Made by a program: the position numbers and the translations under genes. DNA of 64,000 nucleotides. It comes from Cyathus striatus. Taxonomy: Eukaryota > Basidiomycota > Agaricomycetes > Agaricales > Nidulariaceae. Below, one piece after another: positions 12,005-22,529 of this stretch (its first letter is position 1; each line of letters begins with the position of its first letter). The notes under the pieces were generated by a model that did not search any database, was not told where the DNA came from, and was given only the letters and a program-made list of their open reading frames with translations. The stretch covers positions 372,001-436,000 of the forward strand of contig JAOVFP010000017.1 of the NCBI GenBank assembly GCA_025738555.1. The letters run 5' to 3'.

Positions 12005-13078
12005 CACAGCGAACAATTGACATTCCAGTACCATCGAAAGTCGGTCATTCCAATAGCTTTCCAGTCACCATTCCAATTCCAAACACGTGTACTACACATG
12101 TACCAGCTTGCAAATACAAAGGATATGGGTGGGCTGTCTTGCTTATATAATTGATAAGAACTGAACTGGTTTCATCGAACACATGGCAGATTCCTTTGTG
12201 ATTGGAAGGTCTCCCACACAGTAGCATCATTCGGTGTGTTTCTAATTGAATCACACCTTTTTACTGATATATCTTGTATCCTCCTGCAAGGAATGTATGC
12301 AGGGTTATGTTATTTCACTTTAACTTTAAAATCAGTATTTAGATATATCATCCACTTTATCTTTTCTCCTTGTCAACTGTCTATTTTTTTCTTTGTTTCA
12401 TTGAAATATTTCAACTATGCACCTCTAATGATATATAGAAATAATAAGTGATTTTCTTTCCATCTCATAGTGGTTACTGTAGCTTACATTGTAAAGGAGC
12501 AGGCATTCCAGGTCCAGTCATTCTCCTGTTCTGCTTTTTTTTTTTTTTTGAGAAAAGGTGGTGTCAGCGTTGTACGTACAACAACATAGCAATATAAGTG
12601 GTGTGAAATACCTACAATAATAAGGATGGTCAGTTCGAAAAGAAGGTGTAATATTCAATTGTCTTTGTGAGAGATAATACATTGGTTCAATTGTATATTG
12701 TTACTAAATTATTTCAAACTTCCTCTGTATTATAAAAATCAACATCTGTGACCTACATTTATTTCATTTATATAGCAAGAACCATTTTATTATGTTTCAT
12801 ACATAACTGTGCGATAATATGGATAATTAGAGTGAAGGCAAATAGCCAGGGCGAAGCTCGGCCCTCTCCAGAAATATTATCACACGCCGTTTGGACAGAC
12901 ACGCTGTCCTCATGTTAGGCCAAACCAGCTCACCATTCTGAGGCCACCTGTGTTACATTTCCTTTGTTATAACAAGCCGGTAAGTTATATATACACGTGT
13001 TTGGAACTGGAATTCACACTGGAAGGTTACTGGAATGACCGACTTCAGATTGTACTGGAACGTCAATTGTTCGCCATG
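12005..13078. mobile_element. MITE with TTA target duplication (PIF/Harbinger-like)
   Basis: The left end begins CACAGCGAACAATTGAC and the right end, inverted, CATGGCGAACAATTGAC; similarity continues for about 90 bp. TTA flanks both sides (12002-12004 and 13079-13081), the classic PIF/Harbinger duplication. The 0.9-kb interior is non-coding with a T17 run near 12533. Confidence 0.7.
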
Positions 13079-13285
13079 TTATCTGTGGGAATTAGTCCGG
13101 AAGCCGAACCGTCTAAAACGAGATCACGCTAGCGTCACATGACTGGCGTGGGGCTATCTCGTCGTCCGGACTATGTGGGAATTATTGTTGGTTGCCATCA
13201 TTTTTGGCAACCACGTGTATTTAAACTCCGGTTGATGGGAGGTGTTCGCTCTGCAAAAAACGAGTTTTCATCGCCCTACATAACC

Positions 13286-13312
13286 CTACTACCTTAAAAG
13301 GTAGCGGGAATA
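13286..13312. repeat. CTACCTTAAAAGGTAG palindrome
   Basis: This 16-bp palindrome with flanking CCCTA and GGAATAT recurs near 19590-19615. It lies about 230 bp upstream of the CFEM gene start. It may be an element end or a regulatory palindrome; the sequence does not decide. Confidence 0.4.
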
Positions 13313-13534
13313 TATCTCCTGTCAGCGCTTCAACCTTGCTTCAACCACCTGCCTTCTTTTCATCTTCCTGTAAGCCCTCTGCCAGCCAGCGAGTCAATGT
13401 ACTTATACCAACGCGCACCCCATTCCGCTTCGAACCTCCCGGCCCACTCTGTACAGCTACTTCAAAGCAAACACGAAGATCAGTTAACTCGGGCCCTACT
13501 TCGATTCTGAGTCGACTCACGCGAACTGTATACA

Positions 13535-14614
13535 ATGCTCCGAGTCAACTTCAAGTCTCTCTCCGTGCTTCTTATCGGTTTCGTGAAGGTTTCGGTAGCT
13601 CAGGACAGACTCAGGATGGTAGCGGAATAGATGGTTTCCCTACATGTGCGACGACGTGTGTGGAAACAGCTGCTCAGGGTGCTGAATGCACTTTGTACGT
13701 CGTTCTTCAAGCTTCAAGAGTCTTTTTCGTCTTTCCTATTCCCTTCCTCATTCTACTCCCTCAGCCACGACGCGTGTGCATCTACGTACTCCTCCTGTGT
13801 TAAATCCGCCACGTTTCACATACTACCCATTCCTCTTCCTACCCCTCTGTCGACCTTCTGTTGACCTTCTTAACGCCCTCTCTCTCTCCCCCTCATATAC
13901 ATTCACGTGTCTAACCCCACCACACAGACAACCTCTTGAAACAAACTGCCTTTGCAGCGGTGGCTTCGTTAACGCAACGGTAACATGTGCATCACACGAC
14001 TGTCCGCTAGAAGACCAATCTGTTGTACGTGGCATTTTGGGAGCCCTATGTGGTGTGTCTTATCTCTTGTAAATGAGAAGTTAAGTGGGTGTTTACGTAG
14101 TTGACGGGTGTGATAGGTGCTAGTACAGTTTCGATTCCTCTTCCAAGTGGTCCAGGGCCTACATCACTTTCTAGTATGTTTTTCTTTTTTCGTATTTTCC
14201 CTCAGTTAACTTACGTGTTCTACAGCAACGACAGTGCAAACCTCGATTTCATCAACACTGAGCGGAACGGCACTATCTTCCCTCCTCTCCTCTTCTTCCA
14301 CATCAACACTAAGCGAAACTGCGCTTTCTTCCCTCCTCTCTTCGACCTCTACCACTTCATCTTCGCTTTCTTCAACGTCAAATTCGATCTCTAACCCAAT
14401 CACGACTTTATCCAGCAGTGCATCCCTCCCCAGTGCATCAGGGCCAGTTGTACCATCTACGAGCTCGCAGAGGACGGAAGTTGTGACGAGCACGAGCGTG
14501 AGCGTACCCAGTCAGAGTGCAGTGAGTAGCAGTAGTGGGGCTGGGAGGCTGCGGGTGGGTGCTAGGTGGGTTGCTGGGTTGGGGGTGGTTGGAGGGGTAT
14601 TGAGATGGTGGTGA
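13535..14614 (+). pseudogene. CFEM-domain GPI-anchored surface protein, frameshifted
   Basis: Four exons: 13535-13694, 13928-14052, 14117-14173 and 14226-14614, with fungal-type splice sites that keep frame. The ATG at 13535 opens a signal peptide (NFKSLSVLLIGFVKVSVAQ). The CFEM domain follows with FPTCATTCVETAAQ, then NCLCSGGFVNATVTCASHDC and GALC, giving the expected cysteine spacing. A long Ser/Thr-rich stalk and a short hydrophobic tail (VAGLGVVGGVLRWW) suggest a GPI anchor. Signal peptide and CFEM are in different frames, broken between about 13602 and 13624, and no plausible intron repairs this. The residue three before CLC is Glu where CFEM proteins usually have the haem-contacting Asp. 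Probably a recent pseudogene, or an assembly indel. Confidence 0.75.
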
Positions 14615-14699
14615 GCTGGTACGACTAATGTGTCTCGGTGAGGCCGAGGCGGACGTGGTGCATGTGCAAGCCCTTGCTGAACTTAGAGATGGCGTATGT

Positions 14700-15305
14700 A
14701 CGTTCGTTTGCTCTATTCGCTTATGTTTTCGTTAACTAACTGACCTGCGCAATAGGCAATGCACCTCATCCCAGCGGCGTGGTTCGTCCTTCTCCTTCCG
14801 TGTCCTTCCCATCGACACTTCGCTCCTCGTCAACGCGAGGTATTAAGGCCCACAAAACGTATCATATGTCGTATCGTGTGGAAGAAGATTTCCGGTTGAA
14901 GGAATTTCTTGACAAAGAAATTGCGAGTGGATAGCACATCCGTCTATCCTCAGGTCCTAGTGAGGTCTCATAGAAGTGTGAAGTGGGGGGAAGAGAACCT
15001 GTATTCAAAGAATGTCGAGTACTGTACTTAAATAGGTACAGAAACATGTAAACGAGTGAACTATTAAAAACTGACACGAGGCCGATTTTACGGTACAGGC
15101 AGAATGCCTGCTCTACAATCGCAAGACTCTCATACTCTGAGTCCGCCAGGGACGTATGTAATAACGAGCTATTGGGGCACAGATGAGCCTAATCTGTCTT
15201 AGACGAGACATGAGACTGGAGGGTAGAGTTTTCATTGGGATTGTAGACCGCGACAGGATTGGGGTGCTATGGGGAATGTGCTGCATGAGCCGAGTTTCAG
15301 GTACG
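14700..15305 (+). pseudogene. Gene-relic family copy downstream of CFEM
   Basis: Segments here (CATCCCAGCGGC near 14770, CCCATCGACAC near 14810, GTTTTCATTGGGATTGTAGA at 15219) recur in the same order at 17.6-17.9 kb, 52.7-52.9 kb and partly 6.86 and 57.8 kb. Frames are broken and no family is recognised. An intron-like GTATGT...CAATAG stretch (about 14695-14753) suggests descent from a spliced gene. Confidence 0.45.
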
Positions 15306-16230
15306 TTTTCCAGAGATTGATACTTCGTCCCGCCACCTAAACGAAGACCACTGAAAGTTCCTTCAGCAGTACACCCCATGTCCTTCAACTAGTATTCATT
15401 AAGTATTTTATGAAAGCTTATGTTTCCAATAACCGGATATCATAATAATACAGCACTATATTCCTAAACTGCAGGCTTCAGAAACTAGCCATTCACCAAA
15501 TGGAAATTCTGGGAGATCTCATGAAGAACTATCTGTATATGCATTTGAATGTAGATTGTCAGTAAGTATCTGATAGTAAGAAAAATTAGAAACTCACCTG
15601 TACTCTCCAGTAATGATTGGACATTGCTTGGTTGTAGTGTGATGGACACACCACTTGAATCACGGAACGTGTTGGCATTCGGATTTGCACCTTGCTGAGA
15701 TGGAGCTGTGGTTTATATGATTAATATGATAAGTTGTTTGATATAAATGATCAATACCTCCGAGATACCCACCGTTTTCAATTACTTGATTAAACATAGG
15801 GCAATACTAAGGGGAACTTAGAACTGTAGTAAGTTAACTGTTATTATATTAGAGGCCAGTGAGAATATTACTCACATTGTCGTCCAAAAGGTAGTATGAG
15901 TTGTGGCTAGAGAAAGTTTAACTTTCTGGCTTGTAAAAATGAGAACATTACATTGCAAATACTAAATTAGACTGCTTACTGTCGCTGTTTAGAATGCGGA
16001 ATGGTGAGTATCGTAGAGATAATGGTGCTTAGAATGTGAGCAGTCAGCGAGGCGTGGAACCATTTTATACGATTTAGGATATTGCAACTTACCGCTATGT
16101 AACATGGTATCGTTATTAGTTGAACTTGAGCTGTGAGCAGGACTATAATGTAACAAGTTTGAGTTGTAGCCCATAATATCAGTAGGAAGAAAAATATATA
16201 AAAAGTAAATCCAGAAGCAGTAATTGAATG
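15306..16230. other. No gene seen
   Basis: AT-rich spacer without recognisable coding or repeat signal. Confidence 0.4.
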
Positions 16231-16235
16231 TAGTA

Positions 16236-16870
16236 TCTCTGCCTGGGAGTCGAACCCAGTTATTACGCGGTGTGATGTATGCTACGCCTGATCGAATAAC
16301 AGGCACGCCTACTGACCATATTGTTTTCTTGTTACATGTTAGAGATACTACTGCAGTACATTTGTAGCTAAAGTTAAACTCTAACGATTGAAAAATGATA
16401 GCGTAGCAATTTTCGACTTCATATAGTATTACTTATTACACATAGTTCAAACTCCGTCTGGAGAGAAATACAACGTCAGAGAAAGAGCAACAAGTGAAAA
16501 ATGTGTCTCTCTACTACAGTGATTTCTTTTTCTGGGAGTCGAACCCAGCTTGTGCACCTCAGCAGCAAGAACAGGGCGTTATACAAGCATTGGCTGAACT
16601 TATGCCAGTTATCAAGTCAGCCAACTCTCCCGTTTTCTCGTAATACCAACTAATACATTCGTTGCCCATGCATCTATTCACAAGTCATTATTGGTAGCGA
16701 TTTGGTGACTAATATATATGTTCAAGCTGTAATTCATGTGAGTACGCTTGTCAGTAAATACACTAGAACGATATTCTCACAGCACATCTCTCTATCTGGG
16801 AGACATATTTCGCCTATGGCATGAACCTAGTAGCCGATATAGTAGTGTATCGGAGAATTACTTACGAGCT
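16236..16870 (-). pseudogene. Three decayed tRNA-Asp-like copies
   Basis: T-arm boxes CTGGGAGTCGAACCCAG (plus-strand reading) stand at 16243-16259 and 16532-16548, each next to a TCTCTGC or TTCTTTTT acceptor remnant. A third remnant at about 16789-16807 keeps only TCTCTCTATCTGGGAGA. The first still shows GGTCAGTA and a CTGTTAT anticodon loop. All share ancestry with 8408-8504. Confidence 0.55.
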
Positions 16871-17081
16871 TAATATTAACAGTTGAATACGGCAAATACG
16901 GTGTGGTTAAAACGTTATCGTCACTCGCTTTCCTTGCGCTCGAGCTTTTAAGAATAAGGTTGAGTACTTGGAAATTTCGACAAAATGATTTTTATCAATT
17001 ATACTTACAGATATTGCACTGATCACGTTTTACCTGTATTTTATTTAGTAGAAAGCGTGTCTTTTACTGGTGATTGGATAT

Positions 17082-17173
17082 TTCTCTGTCTGGGGTTCGA
17101 ACCCGGCTTTTAAGCGCTCTATGTATTTATAATGCGTGTTCCATATGAACGGGATCAGACTATACTACAGAGA
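17082..17173 (-). pseudogene. Decayed tRNA-Asp-like gene
   Basis: Acceptor strands TCTCTGT and ACAGAGA pair perfectly and the T-arm reads CCGGG-TTCGAAC-CCCAG with one mismatch. The D-arm and anticodon arm do not fold. It is the best preserved copy of the second cluster. Confidence 0.55.
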
Positions 17174-17279
17174 GCTGAGTTGGGTCGTAGAGAACGGTGT
17201 GAACAGTCCTTATGGCTTGTGTAATACTTACAGCAAGAGTTCGGTTGAATACCCGATATATCCGTAGGCCCGGAGGCTG

Positions 17280-18250
17280 GAGCCGCGCTTGTGGCTGTGC
17301 GTGAGCACTCTCATGACGCAACCACGACATTCTCACTACTTCGTCCGAACTTCGAAGACCTCCTCCTCGGTGTCTCCTCCTCGCCCTCCTCCTCGCCATC
17401 ATTCAAACCTCTGCATTCTTCTACTCCGGGTTTGCTTCAACAGCCAGCTTAAAACTCCGAATCTTTCTCTTCACATAGTCCTCAGAGTGCTAGTGTGAAC
17501 GATGTAGCGGATGTCTTGGATTAGAGCTAAAGTGTATCGTGTGATTGGCTCGAATATGTACGTTTCTCCTCTTTCCTGCCATTGACCAACTAACCATTGT
17601 GAAAAGCTCTCGAATGCACTGCAGGTCCGCATCCAGCGGCCTGCCGCCTGGTTTACATTCCTCTCCTGGCCCCCATCGACACCTCGATATGCTCCTCCCT
17701 AAACACGAGTGATTACTTGGGGTCCTTAAGATACACGGTTCCCCATATTTCAAGCACGAGCCATCGTGTCGAAACGAACTTTTGTGCGTCCACCGTACCC
17801 CTACGCTATGATATATGACGAGTTATCGAGGCACGAAAGTCAACGTGGCATGAGACCTGAGGATGGTATTCTGCGCTGGTATCGTAGGCGTTGTAGGGGT
17901 TACAGTAGTCAGTGTGGACTGTGGTGGTACTGTTAAATGTACGTGTTCTTTCATTATGTACATGATCTCCGTATTTAACTATGCTCGTTAGCAATCGAAG
18001 GCTGCTACGTACTACCCCAATGAATACCACGGAAGGTCCATCCCCACCACGCACAACCTATCATGCATCATGCCTCAAGCGTATTCGAGCCCAACGACTG
18101 TGCTGCTCTACCCAACGAGCAGCAGTAACCAATGAAGACTTGAACGTTCGCGCACCTTCGTGCTGGAATGACAAGTTGCCTTCTTCAGTTCAAGGAGCTT
18201 CGAATATTTGCTATGTCCACCTGTAGTCTACTGTAGGAAGGAAGGAAGTT
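17280..18250 (+). pseudogene. Gene-relic family copy
   Basis: Matches in order to 52.4-53.25 kb and 57.5-58.23 kb: a CT-rich block, CATCCAGCGGC..., CCCATCGACACCTCG, GGTCCTTAAGAT, a GTAGGCGTTGTAGGGGTT stretch, and the terminal CTACTGTAGGAAGGAAGGAA shared with 58.2 kb. All frames are broken. Original function unknown. Confidence 0.45.
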
Positions 18251-19967
18251 TTGTGCTCTGTGGGTTAGAATGAAAATCATTGCATAAGGTACGCTTCACG
18301 TCCTTGCCTTGCGTTACGGGGATGGACACGGGAGGCAGTGTAGGATATTTTTGTGGATGGCTCGTAGGCCCAGCCTCTATGCATTATGACTACCACGACC
18401 CACTACGACGCCCTATGACTACCATTGCGGCCACCAATATCACCAATATCCGACCACAACGACCATCATATCCACCATCCTTCTCCCTCCCAAATCTACG
18501 TGCACGTTATCAAGATCTGGCCCTGGGGTCAAGGTAGTAGGACAATTGCAGACTTGTGGAGCAAATTGCGCGTATGTGTCATTAGGTCAGGGTCCGAGTA
18601 CTTTCTTCTATATCGTTACGCGCAACTCACTGTACTTGCCTTTCCTTGTGAGTCGTAGCCGCAATTTTCGAACTTTGACAGTCTAGTATTCCGTGTATGT
18701 ACCACATTGTCGATCACTGCCTCGTTTCCTTGATGTATCGTCCCTAAAGTTATCATCTTGATCGTCTTGCAGGCATGTCCGAAGATGAGCATGACTGCAG
18801 TCAGTACTGTGATGGACGCGAACCACTGAACTAGCAAGGGTGAGCGGGAAAATCGAAAAAGAGGGCTGGGTAGTGAGCACGGAAGCCCTAGCAGGTGCAG
18901 GGACGTGCGATCACTTATGAATACACTCGGACATCTGTATTCGGGGTAGGTTGAGTATTGAGAGGGCTAGGGCGGTCTCAAGAAGTTGGGGATAGTGATA
19001 TGTTGTAGACTCTTTCTTCTATAATTCATGCAGAATTCACATCTTCCACTCGCACAATTGCCTTCTTCTAAGCTTTAATTCAGGTCTAAGCAATGTTGTT
19101 CAAGTATGGCAGCCTGTGAACCACCACATGTCAACGAGTGGATAGTATATGCCGACAGATGAGACTAAGTACTGTCACTAAAGATTTTTAATTTATTTCC
19201 TGGGAGTAATTCCTGTAAATGATATTTATACTCATATTATATTGTCCATCATTCTACCATATCTCTCAAAGAATCTGTTAAAACAAATGATGAGATCACA
19301 TATTGTACTAGACCTAATAATTTTAAAAGGGCAAAGCCAGTTACTAGTGAGTAATAGCTATTAAAATTTGTAAGAGTCATTGGTTACTCTTTCTAACAGC
19401 ACAGAAAAGGTGAGTCCAGGCTGTATGTGTCACTCCCACACATGTCTTGACAGGCTTTCATATAAGTCTCAAGAGTCAGTTGAGAGTTCCAACTAAGTCT
19501 CAGGGGGGACAAGAGGAGAATTCTATTTAAATTCCAACCAAGATCTCAAAATTGCCTTATGGGGAAATCCAAACAACCCTATTATACAACTACCTTAAAA
19601 GGTAGTCGGAATATTATTTCTCACTTGAACTTAAAACCTGTGATTTGGGATTATTAGTTTAATATAATGAATTATATTTGTTCTATTTAACTACAAATCA
19701 CAAATTTGGCACATTGACATGTGAAAGATTCTGTGTGTAGAATGATTTTATGTTTTGAATTTATAAAATGAACAATTGAGAGGTGATGTACAGATGTGTG
19801 GTCAACCTAGTATTTTAATCTATTATTCCTTGAAACTGCATTTTCAATAAGGAAATGATTCATTGTCCAACAGAACACTTTGAAAGCTACAGAATCATTT
19901 AAATTTTCTTTGAAACACAACTTGTATATCTAATAGTATGATATCAATTGAAGTCCTTCTATTATAT
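18251..19967. other. No gene seen
   Basis: Spacer. A minus-strand frame at 18616-18837 has one hydrophobic segment but no recognisable family. The CTACCTTAAAAGGTAG palindrome recurs near 19592. Confidence 0.35.
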
Positions 19968-20305
19968 AGAAAGCCAGACAACCATGCTCAACTATGTCAA
20001 AGTATTTTAGCTCCAACCTTTGGCTCTGTGGCTTGCTGCTAATATTCAGTTTAACTTCTCAGCTCTTCATTTGCATACTAAATATTAAATACTAACCTTT
20101 AATTCAAAGATCCAGGTTGTAGATAAATTATCTAATCTATAGACTTACATTGTAAGTGTAAGAGTAGTGGTGAATGAGTGCTTGACAAAGTGCTGGCACC
20201 ACCAATGTAGAATCTTATTGCACAAGTCATTGACACCACAAGCCATAGACGGTACAGTATATAATTAACATATGAAGAAAAAGTAGAGTACATAATGAAA
20301 GGGCA

Positions 20306-20332
20306 TACAGTGCTGATCAAAAGTATTGCACA
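20306..20332. mobile_element. Tc1/mariner-like terminal sequence
   Basis: TACAGTGCTGATCAAAAGTA followed by TTGCAC resembles the outer end of fungal Tc1/mariner elements, preceded by a TA context. A matching opposite end was not found nearby, so the element is truncated or rearranged. Confidence 0.45.
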
Positions 20333-20729
20333 CACAAAATACAAACAAACAAGATTGCGAGAAACATAACTTCCCTCAAAGTAGTTCAAATCTCTTCATG
20401 TAAAATGTAGATATGTAATACACGACTTGCCCTATCATAATATGATTTTTGCAAATTTTTATATACACAGAATACTGCTACAGGAAGTGATGAAAAAAGG
20501 TGAGGTTTTGACTGTATTGCACGCTTTACCACATTACTTGGGCTTGACGAAATTATGTGCATTTTAAGTATGTTATGCTACCACTTAAGAGCTTTAAAAC
20601 GCGTCATTGAACATAAAGTTTGGAGCAGTATATCATTTGTTATTGTCAAGGCATTCTGGAGACTTTTGCTAAAAATAGCCAAATTACATGTGAGCACATA
20701 CATACCTATCATGCTATTAATCAGTGTTC

Positions 20730-20945
20730 ATGCTGCTCAAGGCTGTTACAATAAAGTTCTGGTTGAGATGTTTATCATACAAGTCTGATAGTCATGTGAC
20801 TAATGAGTTCAAAGAGCAAGTTAATCAGTATTGAAGTCAAGTCTTGATTTCATGAGCTCTTAAGTCAATTAAACTTAAGTATGGGCTGAGTGAAATGAAA
20901 GTAAAGCTAATTCAATTTAAGCTGAAGCTAATAAGTTAATGAAAA
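20730..20945. repeat. Copy of transposase 5' region seen at 63.7 kb
   Basis: The stretch with AAGTTCTGGTTGAGATGTTT and TCATACAAGTC matches 63700-63890 nearly base for base in the same orientation. At 63 kb it spans the N-terminus and upstream region of a DDE transposase on the minus strand, so this is a 5' fragment of the same family. Confidence 0.65.
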
Positions 20946-21629
20946 GAAAAGAAAACATATGTAAATATGAAAGAAAAATTGTAACAAAGGCAAGTATATG
21001 CCTCATGAATTAAGTGCCAGAACCATTTCTTTTGCCTCACACATATAACTTAAGCACTATATTTACCCATGTTCATGCTCAAAGTTCAATGCTCATAATC
21101 AAACTATATTGAATGTAACTATAAACATTGTCTAAATACAAACTATACATTTCTAGACCCATACAAATGATTGCAATATTTTCATACACTTAATTAAAAC
21201 TACTGTACTTTCAGTCACTTTCATACTCACAAATGTTGAGTATGAAAGCCAGTGACTTGAGCATGAAAATTTAACTTGTGCATGAGGATCTGACTTATGC
21301 ATGAATAAAAATAATGAGGTATTGAGTGTACATGCTCATGACTCACAGCTTGAGTATGAGAAATGAGCATGAAACTCAAACTTGAGCTGCAAGTGTGAAC
21401 ACCTCAATCTAAATTTTGCAACATAAATCTATAGATCAGATAATGTTATTTACAATCTGAATCTTTGAATTAAGGGTTAGTATTTAATATTTAGTATGTG
21501 AACAAAGAACTGAAAAGCTGAACTGAATATTGGTGGTAAGCTGCAAAGTTGAAGGTTGGAGCTCAAATACTTTGACATAGTTGAGTATGGTTGTCTGGCT
21601 TTTCATACTATTTGATGTAGTCCAGAAAG

Positions 21630-22326
21630 CAGTGTTGCCACAGCTTGGCTGAAAGCTGCTGGCCATTTAAGCCAAGCTGATTTTATGGATTCAGGGCTCA
21701 TTTGAGGGACAGCTAAGAATTTAGCAGCTCACTACAGCTAAAAGCCAGCTAAGCCAGCAGCCCATTTACTGATTTCTCACATTTGATAGGTGGTGTGGTT
21801 TTGTCAGCACATTTTGGTTGTTTGTAAGCATATACAGCTATAAGTGTTGGAAAATGTCATTATATTGAAATATGTTCAGTTATGTGTGCAAACTACTTCC
21901 AAACTTTCTACTTAACATTGACTTAATGCATAATGATGTGCTACATGTGACAACACTATGATCTAGTGTGACTTTAATTAAGTTCAAGCTCACAGCACTG
22001 CAGATACTTGATCCTCCACCTCAAGCTTTGTCATTTCCAAGTATTTTAGCTGCAATGTCATTAATGCAAAATATTCAGCTGTATTAAATACTTAATTCTC
22101 TATTTGCATGTCTTTTCAGTGTGTTATAAGTAGAATACTTACATTTTCAATTATTATGACATTTGTTTAGAAACTAAAGAGAAATAGGTAACTCTGCCAA
22201 TTAGCTAGCCAAAGCCAATGAAGCCAAGCCATGGCTGTTCATTTCAGCTTCAAGCCAAGATACAAAAAGCCATTAGCTGATAGAAGCTGAGCCATAGCCA
22301 AGCAAAACCAAGCCATGGCAACACTA
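21630..22326. mobile_element. hAT-like MITE with 8-bp target duplication
   Basis: Ends are CAGTGTTGCCACAGCTTGGC at left and the inverse of TAGTGTTGCCATGGCTTGG at right. CCAGAAAG is duplicated exactly on both sides (21622-21629 and 22327-22334). CAGTGTTG ends and an 8-bp duplication are hAT hallmarks. The interior has repeated AAGCCA/TGGCTT words and no gene. Confidence 0.8.
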
Positions 22327-22529
22327 CCAGAAAGTAGTGAAAAAATAGGGGGAATTGAAAAATATCATGCACCATGCACAATAAAACTTACAGTGATGCT
22401 GTAAACAGAAAGCCATTTCTAAAATATAAATAGATTCTAATCTTTATGCCAGTGAGAATTGAATTTATTGAACTATATCTCTGACAAAATAATAAAACCA
22501 TCCTGATCAATTATGAGATCTCTGTGTAA

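Larger units (their letters stand above)
19968..21612. mobile_element. Element with about 180-bp terminal inverted repeats
   Basis: 19968-20145 (GAAAGCCAGACAACCATGCT...) matches 21612-21420 in inverse orientation at high identity through the motif TATTAAATACTAACC. The interior contains a Tc1-like end at 20306 and a segment shared with 63.7 kb, so at least one other element lies inside. Target duplication is unclear. No intact coding frame. Confidence 0.6.
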
